NCBI GenBank assembly: GCA_024449915.1
Contig: JAMZAV010003114.1
Location: 1 to 64,000 of the forward strand
DNA from: Sweltsa coloradensis
Taxonomy: Eukaryota > Arthropoda > Insecta > Plecoptera > Chloroperlidae
Length of the DNA: 64,000 nt
Direction of reading: 5' to 3'
A program made the translations under genes and the position numbers. The notes beneath the pieces were generated by a model that was not told the DNA's origin, ran no database searches, and worked only from the letters and a program-made list of their open reading frames with translations. Of this stretch, positions 20,201 through 35,200 are shown in pieces. Within the stretch, counting starts at the first letter, position 1. Each line of letters starts with the position of its first letter.

Positions 20201-23200
20201 GTGGCTGGTTGACCACCCATGGGCCCCGTCCACTACCCTCTAGGCTAGAGTGTGCCTTAAATCCTGACGGTTGACGCGTCCTTAATCCAAATAAACCAAC
20301 CAAAAAAAGTTTTTTTGCCACTATCGTGTAAGTTTTCTCAATAGAGAGCCGAGTCTAGCTAGACCGAAAGTTGAGTTTGAATAATTACTTTATTAATGGC
20401 GCAACGAGGCGGCCGCACCCGGTAGTTAGAGCTAAATTACTGACCCATCTTATTCAGAGATAATGTATAATGGGCGTTGATTGGAGCGAAACAACAGTCC
20501 CGGCCCATTTAATTGGCCATTGTTCACATGGAGGAAATTAGCTCGAGAGGGGTGTATGTTGTAACAGCCAACGTCCAGCCTACGACATGTTATTACAACC
20601 AAGGATAATACACTTCGCTGGGCTAACTTTAGTTGGCATAATCATGCGGTAAGTAGGTCCATATTAATAACTGCTCGATACCACAGCTGCTGCAGCTCTA
20701 GGCTATAGGGTACAGTAGTTATATGAGTGGGCACTCAACTCTTAGGTTATAATTGGCTCCCTAATATTTATATAAAAGGTGGTTGTCTTATTTTTGTATT
20801 TGTTTAAAAAAAAAATGAAACAACTAGATTGATTTTAGATAACTACAATTATTAATACCGATCTATTATAACAAGAAGACATTCCTCTTTTACATTCCTA
20901 GTTTGGTTATTGGATAAGAGGTCAATTAACGTCATAACACCACTGCTGCAGCCTAAGGGGTAGGGTGAGTAGTGGAATGTGGTGGCACCACCCTTAGGTA
21001 TTATGGGGGTTCTCGCGCGTCGTTTTTTTTCATAGTGTGTTTTCATCGTCGCCGGTTTCAAAAATCCACGAACACAAGCTTTAGTTGATTTAAAAAAATC
21101 TATAAAATGATGTTTATGGATTTTCCTTGAAGTTTTACGAAAGGCAATCTCTGGCAATTTTTAACCGCACTTATACGGGCCCCTACGAGTTCAGAGAGGG
21201 TGGGTGGATAGTTGAGAGGAGATGTTCTAAGACTAGGGCTACTCGAGAGAACTAAACCTCTAGCACACCTTATTGACAGAGAAAACCATGGCAAGAACTC
21301 TCCGTCTGGGTGTCGAACCTGCGACCTCTCGAGTCTTTCTTGTGCGTCTTGCATGAGTAGCCTATCTCTAGGAACATTCACTCGCAGATATAACTGCAAT
21401 TACTCTACACACAGAAGCAGTGGGATATTCGTCTTCACACCGTTTAGCATTGACCTCCGAGACAAGGCACTCAGCACAATACTATACGGGGCATAGGGTC
21501 AGGTACGAGGGATATGTGATAGGACTAACTCAGTCCCAGCATCGCATGTTGACTGAGTAGAACTGCGAATCCAGGCTTCAGTCAGGAATTAGTATGACTG
21601 AGGCGGGTATCGAATCAACGACCTCCCGCATCAGAGCAGCGTAGAACGCATCAGCTACCTCCAATGGTCAGTTGTTTTGCATTTCTTCTAACCTATAATT
21701 CAAAGACTTCATCTTTCGTCGCTAGTCGCTGTTTACTATTTAAAATATCAGACTCTACATGGTTGATAATTGTTCGCTCGTCGATGGCGCCGGCGCTGAC
21801 AGGGTTGGCTTGGTCCACTTTAAACTCACGTCCCTGATGCAAATCAGCTATACATGACTGAGATGGGTAGACTGTGAAAATACGAATGTGTTTCTTTCTT
21901 TCTAATTTTGCCTCTTTGAGCATAAGTAATTTGACCACTTTTCCAGTCAGCGACTAGACCGGACTGACTTACCGATCTCTTATACGTGGATTGCGCATAA
22001 TATACTGTAACCAACCACAGATAATAGAGTGTACTCTATACTATCTGTGACTGTAACCTTCTTTAAGGAGATTAGGGCCAATACTTGAGCCACATGGGCC
22101 TCACTTAGGTTATTTCATATGGAGCGGCCATGTTGGAGGTGCTAAGGGCGGCCATGTTGGTGGTCAAAACTTGCATATTTAAGGCAAACATGCCTCTGTG
22201 CGTTGCGTTGCACAAAACGACTTCTCAATGCGGCAAATCTTTTCATGGAATAGTAATCATGTTGTTTATTTAGTTTAACAGTAAGAAACCCCTCGACTTC
22301 ACTTGTCAACATCTGGCAGGTGCATCCTCTGTCCACGCAAAGCGTAAAGATCTGTGTGTGATGACTAGGAAACGACTCTGCGCTAGTCTCACTCGATCTC
22401 ACTCGATACGTTTTGTTTTTGTTTACTTTCTCACTGGTCTGTCTGGCGGAACGATCTCTGCGGTTGTATTAGCATGATCTCTGCGTAGTCAGATGTTATC
22501 TCAACACGCCACAACTGAACTAATGGGTTCCCAATAGAGCTTAGAAAGTGTTTGGCCGCCTCTGCCCACTTCGAACACTTGCAGCATTCTATAGGTTGTG
22601 CACCACCACAACCACTGAAATATGACATTTCAAATGATCTTTGACTTTGATAACCATCACTTAATTGTGTACTTTTACAAAAAATTTCTGGTCGAAATTT
22701 CTTTCTTAATAAATTATAGAAACTTAGAGCTTTCCAAAAATCAGAATTGTACAAAATACGCAATCACGTGGCTATATATTGTTCAATATATAATGTTTAT
22801 GCCTATAAGGCTTGCTCTTAAACTATACTACGTTTGTCATGCGTTTTTTGTCATTGCCTTTCAACAAGGATGATACATAATGTGTTTGGTGAGTTTGGAA
22901 GTTAGGGGGTGGGGCATTGCCCCCCCCCCTCTGCCTCTTCCCGGTTCCTACGCCACTGAGTCAGGGGGTGGGGCTAGCCTCACCCTAACTAACATATGAA
23001 TATACCCGGCACCTCCACCAACAACGTCAAGTGTTATTCCATGTTTGTATTCCTCTCGGACGCTGTGCTTCACTGTATTCGACTCAACATCGTCTTCTCA
23101 AATCATGAACTAGAATGAACTAATCTCGTATTCATGCCTCAGGGGCATTCCCATATACTCTTCTATACACTCGGTGAGCGCATGGGCTAAATACCTGTAA

Positions 23201-26200
23201 CCTTTACATGTAGGCAGCTACTACCGAAGGCCTATTGGACGGTGTAAAAGTGAGAGTGTGCTATGCATGTTTTAGCGAAGCCCTAAAGCTTAGAAAGTTA
23301 TTGTGCACACATAAGGCGTGCATTGCTCAAAGCAACATATCGCACTAGGCCTACTTGGCTATAAGCCGTGCATGAACAGGTGTTCTCATTTCATTTAGGC
23401 CCTAGTTGCTTCTCGCAGCTGATTCGAAGTTGGTTTGACCACCTAGGCCATCCACAACTTGTGGCTGTGGTGCTCTGTAATCTACCGTCCCATCATGAAG
23501 TGACATGATTAAGAAATAACACCGAAGCTACTTTAGATTTACCTGACTTGCTGCTAAGAGGTCAGGACAATATAAATGTCACAACTACTTTGTTAGAATA
23601 ACGGCAAAATAACTTTTGATTTTTTTCGTATCTGTTGTTTATTCTGTACCAGACAAACGGAAAATCCTACCTTCATATTATCTTTTTAGGGAATCGTCAA
23701 AATCTCTAAACTTAGACCTGTCACGTTCACGAGTTCAATCGAAGAAATACTTCTCGTATTTACGTATTGTTTTACTTTAGAAAATTGAACATTGCATAAA
23801 ATTGTGCTTTACAGTTACACATTCATAAAACAACAATTTCCTACATGTTTAGCAAACATAGTTATTGAAAACGTTTGGTACTTTCACATGAGTAATTCGT
23901 ATTCGTCATTCATCAACACGATTCCAACAAGCGTTCGAGAAGCCCTATGAGCAGGAATGTCTATGTGAGCTACTGGAGGCGAATCTTTCGTGGTACGACT
24001 TTAGAAAAACGTATCTTCACAGTCTAAGCACAGATAATATATTACACTTACGTGGTCCTAGTCCAATCTCGATACTCTGTATTATTATAGCTCTTTTTTA
24101 TCTATACTCTCGACAACATTCTCAATGTGGCCACATCTTCAGGTGTTTGGCCAGGAGGCAAATGTGAAACATTTCAACCATCCATAATAATTACTTGATG
24201 AGTTTGGTCAGAGCAAAAAGTGAGTCTTTAGATCGCTGCCGGGCGAATAAGATGTCATCACTTGTAGCTCGCGTAGACCAGCTAGAGGTCAACCTGTCCC
24301 ACACGAGGTGTGAGGTTACACAACTCACAGGCGCGGCACTCGAACCCGGGACCAGTGTGTTCAGGTTGAACTATACCTCGTACTCTGCATGAACAAGTCC
24401 CGCTCATCTTCAATGTTGTACAGTAAGACCGAAATTCGTTTCTAATAATGTGGAATGTTATTTGTACGTAAAGTATTATTTTCGTGTAAAAATAGTTTTT
24501 GTCTCACACTGTTAAAAACAAAGATCGCTTACATAAGAATTATTGGCCATGTCAACCCATTCTTCTAAATGAACGAACTCTTGAGTTCGAACGGATCATA
24601 GACTGTCGTATAATGAAGTGATTACTGGACGTTCCTTGAGGAATACTGTGGTGTAGACACAACAGACATTCCAACCTGATATGTTGCCACCAACTTGTCG
24701 TAAGACGGTGCACAGCGATGTCCATGGCATAAACTGAGTGAAATATCTGTCAAGCTCGCCTTCACGAGGATGAAGTATTTACGATCTTGGCTTTGCTTTC
24801 TCTTGCAGAGTATAAGCTCGTCACGTAAGACGCTTCGACAGCTGCCTGGCGCTGTGAAGGGAACACTTCGGGGTTAAACTATAAGTCGGGATTCGGGTTT
24901 GGGTTAGGATTTCGGGTTCGGGTACAGGCTTCGCTTTCTATGGCCGAGTAGGCCTATTCTCAGAAGGTGGTTTGACAATGTCAGTATGCAGGGACCAACC
25001 CGGGTGCAGGGGTGTTAGGTTCGGGCTGTGCTTTCTCGGGTGGGTAGGCCATATTTTGCGACTCACGTATATAGCAATGAGATGGATAAATGTATATACA
25101 TACTAACTGCGGTTGTGTTTTCAATACATTTTAAATGTAGCATCGTGACTTGAAGTTATCCCCGAAACGGGCACATCGTACAGTTCCCATGTGCTCATAG
25201 TCATCTCCCTTATGGCCCTCGAGGCTGCATGACTTGGCTCTTGACCTCACTCAATCCATCCAACACAAACCACTGGCTGCAGCTGGACGCTCACGACCTG
25301 GGGTCGCTGTGGCACCGCGAGGAGAAGAAGAAGAAGAAGAAGAAGAAGAAGAAGAAGAAGAAGAAGAAGAAGAAGAAGAGACGCTATTAAAACGCTTCAC
25401 TTTAGTGGCCTTCAAAGAGAGAGATTTAATATTTATAATACTCCAATACAAAGTTCGTATCCAGGCTACTCGAGCACGTGTGATTAATGACACACGCAGC
25501 TAAAGATTCCCCAACTAAAGGTTAACGTGTTTGTATCACGGGCGTTGCAGAAATATACGTGGAAACACGAAGGTTTCGTTAACGTTTATTTGTTGATATT
25601 AAACACAATCGTAATAATCTGTTATGAATTTGTTCTAAATTCTAATAATTATTCTAATCTACATTGTACAGAGGTGAATACTGAGCAACGAATATATTTC
25701 TTGGAATATCGCAAAGTAATCGGACACTCGGACATACTATACCCTCGAAATTTTTGTAGAGCTTCTTCAGTGGGTTAGACCATGGGGTACTATTTAAAAT
25801 CCATGGTTAAGACGGTTCACGACAGAAGATTTCCAAGGACCCTCTTTCGAAACAAGAATGCGGGGGTTTTGCCTATAAAATAGACCTCACATATTTCCCT
25901 CCTATATAATCCTGACTGTATTTAATTAGTTAAGCCCGTAAAGAAGACACGTTGAAGTCCCCGGCGGGTTTTCTACGAAACATGTATCTTGTCTCTAACG
26001 TCCACCCCTTGTCTCGACATAGGTTCTTCTCCTTCAGGACATCAATAGCTCGAGTCGCCTGTGGCTGGTTCTAGCCAGCACAGGCCTGTCTCGGTTGGTT
26101 GTGGTTCATCCCAATGATTTAACATCTATAGTAGGCTAGATCCCCAGTCTCCAATATGTCCGTACAGGCACAAACGTAGCAAATTGAAGCGTCAATCTGC

Positions 26201-29200
26201 CATGTTCAAGATGGCGATTTGGAATTTATACTTTTTTAATGCAATAACGTATTTTACTGGATTGTTTGATATGGTTTTAGCTTGTGCAGCATGGGAATGC
26301 ACAAACAGAAACAATAAGAAGTTATTGCATAAGGGAACTTAGTAATTATTTGGTGTTAATGGCTAATATGCTCACCTGTCAACCTGACAGCCATATTGAA
26401 AAATATTTGGGCTACAAATCGCTCCCATCTACTTTAACATGCAAACTGCTATTAAGATGGCTTCAAATTGTCACGGAAGTGGATTAATGACTGGGGATCT
26501 ATCCTACAATAGGTGTTTAAAATCATTGGTTCATCCCCTCTCGCTCGTCGTCTCGATTACTACTCTCTCCTCCCACTGTGGCCGTGTGATCTGAGAGAGG
26601 ATTATAGAACACTCACTCGACGATATCTCGTATCACGTTGCCTCCGTTCCGCAGACTAGACGTCGGTTGAAAAAATACAACATATTATATTTCGCGAATT
26701 CATTATTTTTAACTAAAATTTTATCTCCTCAAATTGGTGCAAGTTATTTAGTTAATTAATGTCATGATTGTCCACAAGATTAGGTAGCCGAGTGCATGTA
26801 CGTACTTGTCTGTTCATGCCTTGCAGAAACGAAGCCGAGCCTGACGCGTGGTGCACGAAATCAAGGAAGTGCCAATTTCTCCGCTCGGTCACTTCCTCTA
26901 AAGTATTTGATTACGAGTCAGTTCACAATCACAGCCGGGAATTACTTAATAAAGAACTACACCTCGGACACCAGACTACACTAGAGTGTAACGCACTGTT
27001 ATGACAACCGACGAGCCGTTACTAGTCGGCTCTTCTGGAAAGCGATTTAATTCAAGCGATAATACAATATTGTGAACTGTACAGACTGAGTAGAACGGTT
27101 TATAAATACCGGATGGCTTTGTACTTGCAACTATATATACGATGTTTTGTATGTTGTACTGTTAATGTTAATAAAGTCCACGGTAAATATAGTTGCACAT
27201 GTCCTCTTGCAAAATGGCACAGAAAAAATAAAAATAAAAATAACGTAAGTAAACAGCTACAAGTTAATGTTCAGAAATTCCATTTTTGGGTTAAAATCTC
27301 TAAACCGAAATGTGAATAAACATTTTGGAAGGACTTTTGACTAGATTTGATCAAAGTTTAGAGAAAGTATTTTTTTAAAACATTCGCAAGGAAAAATATA
27401 CTTGGCTTAGGAATGTGTCAACGGTGACTTTGGAGCCGTCCTAGCAACGAGGCACATTCGAGAATTATTCCGAATCTGTGTTGATTAGCGCCGCCCGCGG
27501 GTGGAGTCGTGTCCAACTTGATTGGTCGGAGTTTCTTTTTAAAATACCGTTATATCTGATTGGCCGTTGTTCGTTCTGCACGGCGCCGACAGGGTTGGCT
27601 TGGTCTGCTATAAATTAAAGTCCCCCTTAAAATCATTTAAGTGACTGACATGGGTATACTCGAAATACAAATGTATTTATTTCACGTCCAGCTTGATCGA
27701 GTGCGATGGCCAACCACTTACGTAAGTGTTTCATCAGGCTGTGTCAGAACCGAACTCGTTTATCTGGTCGTTAAGAAGACCAACCAGCCTAGATTCTGAA
27801 CGAGCGTTACAGAGATTTATACCGAATCGAGAAGCAGGTTTGAGGAATTTGATTAACAAACCAGCCAACCTTGTTATCAGTTTATTGGTAGCAACCCAAG
27901 CTTCATAAAACATGCAACACTATTTCATGATTATGTAAGTTAATTTAGAAAATAAAGTATCATATTGTGCTGAAATGTGCACAATGTTCACCACTTTCCC
28001 AATGTTTATATTGCAAATTGCACTTAAGTCAAATTTCACGTCCACTTCTCAATCAAATCAAGTTTATGAAAATACATATCCTGCCGGTTATGTTGCAAGT
28101 TATTCCCTAGATTGCTCGAATACGTTGGTAATTCTTATGTTATAAGGTATTTGAAACATTTTTTGTGTGTGTTGTATAATTTACAAAATATTCTGTTATT
28201 TGAATCACTCATCGTAAGAGCAAAGACGGAAACATGTTTGAATGTTGGTGCTGACAGAAGCGACGTAATGTGCTGTAAACTGCTCGGTACAGATGTTGTA
28301 CTCCACGCTCGCGATGACCCTCCTTGCACAGGAAAGCCTCACATGTCCCGGGGGATTCTCGACAGGACCGGAATAGCATCCTACAGAAACTCTACTACTG
28401 GAGGTTATGCAACACGAGACAGGCCGAGAGACGGGAAGTGTTCGTGAAACTAGGATCGTCGAGTATACACACAGCAAGTAGAGTGTTCCGGTACAACAGC
28501 GCTTGTGTGGTCATGTTATACTCAGCACAGGCCTTTGTGCAACCTTAGAGTGTATAGTTATTAGTCAATACTAGGTTACAAAATAATGCAGAGGAAAGGT
28601 ATTTATGGTTAAAAATTTACAACGCTAAATAAAGGAATTACAAAAAAATCACCACCAATTCACCGCTTTTGGGTCAAACAAAATCAAAGTTGTCATGTCT
28701 ATTTTTGCCCATCAAGATCCAGTTCCAAAATTCACAAAACATGTGGCGGGGGTACACCATTTTCAACCAAAATTTTGAATTATTTACACCATTAATTCAT
28801 CTCTTTATCTCATGTACTCATCTACTCTTGTAACTAAAGATTGTTTTATTTATCATTTCCAGTAAATACAGCTTGAAAGTTGATGCCACACTAATCCTTC
28901 ACCTCGTATACTAGCTGCCTTGTCTGTCGTTACGGTAAGTTACGCTAACTGTTCTCCAAGTGCCAGCCAATCAACATACAACAACAACAACAACAACAAC
29001 AACACGATCAACTTTTTCTCTCATCTCTTGGAAATAGGTCTACCATAAATCACACACACTAATGGCTATACTCTTACTTCTCGATACCTCGTGGGGCTAA
29101 TTACCATGGCTTTACGCAATGCGCACGGAGGCAAGGCCATCACGGTCTACTCTATACTGTTTGAGTATCGACGTGTGCATGCACAGTTGCTTTCTCCTGA

Positions 29201-32200
29201 TCAGGTATGCAGTGACACGCACTCTGTACACGCACAGGGGCCGTGGACAGTAGCTGGGCCACCACGGTGCCTTATATGCAGGGGGGACCTAGAAACACTA
29301 TATGAGGACCCACTGCATGGTTGACGCAAGTCATATGCACAAAACAGTGAATCAACATATAGTTCAAGAAGAATACAAAATTAATTAATTCGTCGAGGGT
29401 AGAATATTATGGTGGTGGTGCCGGGTTGGCTTTTTTACTTATAAAGTGATGGATCTTCGTGGACTTTCAATAGTAATCCATGTTCTCTTATTCCTGCATT
29501 CAAAATGGTGGAGGTGCCGGGTCATACATGATAAAACTTTACTGGGGGGGCTAGCCACTCCCCCACCCTTAACACTCAGGTCAGGCTTTAATCCCGCCAA
29601 ATAAAGACGACAATCAATCAATCAATCACCAATCAAAACAAAATCATTCTGTATCATCCTTGTTGAAGGGTAATGCAGATAAAAAACGTATGTCACTCGG
29701 ACGTCGTGTTCGGTTATTATCGTGAGACGTGACACACGCACAGACGGACGGACGGACAGACAGAGAAGTGATAGTTAAATAACTGTTAAACACTCTTCCG
29801 TAAATATGTTCGAAGAAAATAAGAACCAAAACGATGTAAATCTGTGTGAACTTCGTTGGCGATGGAAGAAGAGAAACCACCGTAAATAATGTATTAGCCG
29901 AGGTGGGAGCGTCCAAGCTTCAATACCCAGACAGGAATTCAACCTTAGCGGGCTCAAGCTGTTCTCCTTGGCATTTTACTTGATTTATTAGCATACCAAT
30001 AAAAACTGAAGATTTAATGAATAATTACTATTTGTAACCTGTCTTGTGACAACTTCATGTCAGTCGAATGTAAATAGTGCTATATTGGTCAAAGTCGACA
30101 ACAAAATATGCACGCAGCTGCATTATGAAATATATATTTTTTTAACATCATACAAATTAAATACTTGTATACACTTCACCGCTAAGTGGGAAGATTGTTT
30201 TATAAACTAAATTATTGATGAATGGTTTTCAATAATAAATAAATAAATTGTATTTAGAGTCTACCCACTCAGTTATATAACTGATTTTCAGTGGGGCAAT
30301 GCGACAAAAACGTAAGTAAATTATCATTAGCATTTTATGTTTACTGTAGTTTTCCAACACGATGTTCATTGACTGAAGAAACTAAAAGTTGAGACGGATG
30401 CGAATTTGAAAATATAAAAAAATAAAATTACATCACAGAACAATACACAATGCACACTCACCCACTGCGCCCATGCCTATACCAATATGAATAATTGTGT
30501 CCATGTATAGATAAGAATCCCAAAATAAAATATAATATATCTAATCAAAATTTATTTAACACCAACTGTGTTTCAAATAATAAAATTTGCCTATCGTCGT
30601 CTAGACAGCCTCGTTGCACCGAAGGTGGGGAGTCCCGTGTAGGGTCCGGTCATCAGACTCTAAACTTTCTACTCTTTATTATTGAAAAGACGCGATAAAT
30701 AAAACTTTCTCGCTCCTGGTTACCAAGCAAAGCATACAGCTCCGGGTTACTTGCATCTGTTTAGCTTTGCTCACCTCGGCCGGACCGCATTTCAATGTCA
30801 CGGATTAATAACAAATCAACATCACTTTGGATGTTCTCTGGGCGTAGCGTAACACCACAGAATGAGCATCTCCCAAGAACCAACACTAATGCATTACCCT
30901 GGCATCGAACAGTCACGAGGCAGGAAACAGCAGAGTCCGCCAGGTGTATAAACATTGCGGTGGCGACAACGTGACAACAACAAATTGTCAACTTTTCACA
31001 GAATAAATATCTTCGACTCGACCGAACGAGTTCGGTTCAACAAACTGGTCAGTTTTTATGTCATATTTCAACACAATTCCAAAATGTATGGTTTTACAAA
31101 GCGAAATTTATCTTTACGGATATTTCTAGAGGGCATCACTTTTCTGGGTCCGTCCGTCTGTGCGTGTGTCTCATGTGAGTAAAACCGAACATGACGTCCG
31201 AGTGACACGCGGTTACTTTGTTGGCATTGCCCTTCTCATCGTGTTTTTGATGACCCTGTGGCTAAGGGGGGGGGGGCTAGCTCTTGTAAAGATTGAAAAA
31301 TTATGACCCGGCACCTCCACCAAAAATATCATCGCATGGCTAATTATTTTCTGTATTCATCTTCGCCGATCTGTTGGTTAAACATGCAGCTTCGCTCCCT
31401 TTGTTGGGTTCTGCCTGTTGTCTTTAATATTCAAGACATACATCTTACTTATTTTCTGATCATATCACATGTTCAAACGTCCAACTCGAGTGGCCTGTGT
31501 AAAAGACGTTTGTTTCACTATCGTTATTCACATCATCACACGCAGCAAATAACACGAAGGCGGGTCGGAACACTAAACAAGACAAACACTCGGGCTATTG
31601 TAACGATTACGCGATCTCGCGGGCTAATTATTCGCTTGAAAATATCTTACTACAATGCAAGTGAAATTGAGAAATGTAATCCACCTACACGTTATGAAGA
31701 TGACAGTCTAAACGATGTTAGACTTCGAAAGCTCAGGGCTTTCATATTAACTCAGCCTATATAAAACGTTACAGATCTGGTACCCGAAAGCGGGCGCAAC
31801 AGATGTCCAAGAAGAATGCCACAGTAAAAAATAAATTTATTTGGAACGTCAAAACTCGTTGTTAATTGGGGTGCCGAGTATAGATAAGGATACAACAATA
31901 AAAATACGTTTTTGTTTCAGAATAAATAGATCTCGTTGTTGGCAAAGGTATAATAAAAATAATCGTTTATTATTAGCTGAGTTCAGCTATTATTATCAAT
32001 ACAGAATATAATATGCTTTATACATACTTAATAAAAGAACAATCAGACAAAATCAACACTATCAGATATATAGCCCTGACCCTTCACAAAATAATAACAA
32101 TCAGATGTATTAACCTTTCATAATATAATATTTACATTTTCTTTTAAAAGATCCAACATTGTCAGATTCCCTATAATGTTATTTGGTAGTTTATTACAAA

Positions 32201-35200
32201 GTTTAATACCCTTCACAAGTAACAATCGAGTACAATGTCAATTTGATTGGGCCCCTTTTAGCCCCAGGGTCACCAAAAACATCCCTGTTGAAGGCAAATG
32301 TTAAAAACAGCGTGTGAATCGGAGGTCATGTTTGATTTTATTGTTCGACAAGACATTCACACAGACGGACGGACGGAATGACTCACAGAAAGTGATGCAT
32401 ATAAGGGAGGCCTGTGCCTAAATTATAACTCGCTTTTGTAAAGCGGTAATAATCTTGAAATTAAAGGCTAGTAAATAGAAATATGTGTCCCAACAATTGA
32501 AAAACTGTAGCCTTCCTAGAGTTAAACATATAAATGATGCCACCTGTTTATCCGTGGGTTCAGTCCTCGCTGCGTGGACATATCATCGTCTATCCGCGTG
32601 ACATAACACTAACAGGTGAGCGTCTCAGTCTCAGTGGTTGAACAATGTTACACAGAAAGAAACCTCTCACAATGCTCACTGCTCGGAAAATAGTTAGGCC
32701 TACACCCATTAATAACACTAATTAAAACTCACTTTTATTATGTTCTTCATCTCAATGACTGACTTGGATGGGCAATTACAGTAAACTATTTGTTGTCTTT
32801 CAACATCTTCAAACAATTCGAGTCGAGAAAGTTGATGTTACAGGTTTATTATTTGGGATAATTGCAAGATGAACAATCTGTCTATATCAAAATATTCGAT
32901 TCGTAGAAAGTTGATCTTGTAATTTGGGATAATTATTGCAAAACGGACCTATTTTCTTTCAACAAATCGTTTCGATATAGAAAGTTGACTTCATAATTAT
33001 TTTGGAGCTTGTTATAAATAAACTCTGATATTTCCTAAACTTCTTCAATAAATCAGAACAATCTGATCCAGTCTTCTATAACATTTAGCTCAAAGAAAGC
33101 CTCATCACTTTTCTAGCTAAAAACTACGCTGTCAAATGCAATAAAGTTGAGCATTGATCGTGCGATTACAAAGAAGTAAAACTAAACGGCTTAGATCGTG
33201 TGTTGAGCTTAAGCGAGCATTATCTAGACCATTGGGCCAAGATTTTTTGTTCGATGTTAAATTGTGCGATGAATTTGTTCGGTGTCAACTCGAATATCAA
33301 ATCCCACGAATTATGTAGATTGTTAGTATAACTTCTTATCCTCTTTTTTCAACGACCAACTTTAAAATTGCACCAGGTCATTTCTTATTAACACGAGAAC
33401 ATGTTTGCACGTCTTTTGAGTTTTAACCTATTAGGACAAACAGCTCTATAGCTTGCGATTGTCTATTTTTTCCATATTTTTTTGTGGAATTCTGCCTTAG
33501 TTTCGAAAGTGCATGAAATGCCCATGTTAGCAATATATTTGCAAAATGTTTATTTGATGAGCGTAGCGAGCGAAGCGAAGATTCCATTCTACTACACTGG
33601 AGAAAAAAATCCGGAATGTTTTTTTTTTTTGTTTTTGTATTTTTGTCTGTTTGTTAACACGATTCCGGCTAAACCAATACTCCAATTGCGATGAAACCTT
33701 CGAAATCTCTGAACTTATAACTGCCACGTTTTTGAGCATAATTAAAAATTATTTCTCATGAAAATTGCAATTTTACGATTTTTTTCGATTTTTTGAAAAT
33801 TTATTTTACTTTACACCTACCTACATGCTTTATCCGAATATAATGATTTTTGCACAGAACCTTAATTTTATGAATTTATATATGCGTGTGAAATTTGAGC
33901 GCAATCAAAAAATTATTTCTTATGAAAATCGTAATTTTACGATTTTTTAATTATTTTTAAAACATTCTTCGACTTATAACACCTACATGCTTTATCCGAT
34001 TGTAATGATATTTTCACAGAGCCTTAATTTTATAAATTTATAAATTTGTGTGAAATTTGAACGCAATCAAAAAATAATTCCTCATGAAAATCGCAATTTT
34101 ACGCTTTTTTTGTTTAAATAAACATACGCTCATCCAACAACGCGCCTCAAAAAGCGTTTGCGAAGCTTCCTAGTACAATCTTTGGATTTGTGGGAGAGGG
34201 AGAAAGAGAGGGAGGAAGAGAGGGAGAGGGAGAGGGAGAGGGAGAGGGAGAGGGAGATGGAGAGGGGAAAGGGAGGATGGAGAGGGAGGGAGAGGGAGAG
34301 GGAGAAAGAGAGGGAGAGGGAGAGGGAGAGAGAGCAGCCACGTTGAAAGAAAACACGTATTTTGAAATGGAGACTTCAATGCATGTACAGAACAGTATCT
34401 GCAATTATTAATTATAAACCTGAACAGTTTACACTCATTTTCATATCGAGTGTTTGCTTGAGATGTTATATTTCTCTTCTGATTAGGGTCAACATCAATA
34501 GTAAATAAATACACATCATACAGTATTCGATAATAATGAATAATTCGAAAACCTCTTCCGCCTGGGCAAAGCAACGATGTCAAAATATAGATTTGTTGCG
34601 ATATCTCCTGTAAGTTTTTGTAAAAAGAAATCAAGTTGCGACGTTAGGTTCAGGAAATGTATTGATTGACGTTGAAACGTTGTTCTTTACGGTTACTCAA
34701 CGCACTCGTGCCGGGCAGCATGGCAATCATCCTCGGCTCTAGCTTCATCTGTCTCCTCTTCCGGCAACACGAGCTACGCGTACCAGCTTCTATAATAACC
34801 CGGTTTCACCGAGGATTGATGACGCCGGCAAAGGTTATCGAGACTATAAAGCAATCCCACAGTCTTGACGTAGTCATATTGTACATAGCCGATCGTAAAC
34901 TAAGTTCGATTGTACTGTAATTACTATATTAGCTTATGAACATCGTACGACCACAGTTTTATATTTGAACAAGTATTGATGTGCTTTCACATTAGTAGAC
35001 GTATTTGCAATTTAAAATTTTTTATAAAATGTATTTTTTTTCTAAATCTGGTATTTAATTTAGTATTTGCTCTGAAAAGAAGAAAAAACACACAAGCGGC
35101 TCGAAAATATGTTTGACTGTCTCTCTCTGTAAAAACGATTTGTGTAGACTCATCAAAACCTTAAAAATCATCACTTGTGCATGATATTGTAAACAGTGTT

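Noticed and set aside
22142..22402. 86-codon minus-strand frame with several Cys and His residues
   Set aside because: Considered as a THAP or zinc-finger transposase piece, but the spacing fits neither and no partner exons are seen.
25234..25503. Poly-Glu / poly-Ser frames
   Set aside because: Caused by the (GAA)n microsatellite.
31303..31764. 153-codon plus-strand open frame
   Set aside because: It starts inside repeat family Z, has no motif or domain pattern, no splice context and AT-driven composition. Length alone is not enough in 64 kb.
34147..34634. Pro/Ser/Leu and Arg/Glu frames
   Set aside because: Caused by the (GGGAGA)n purine tract.
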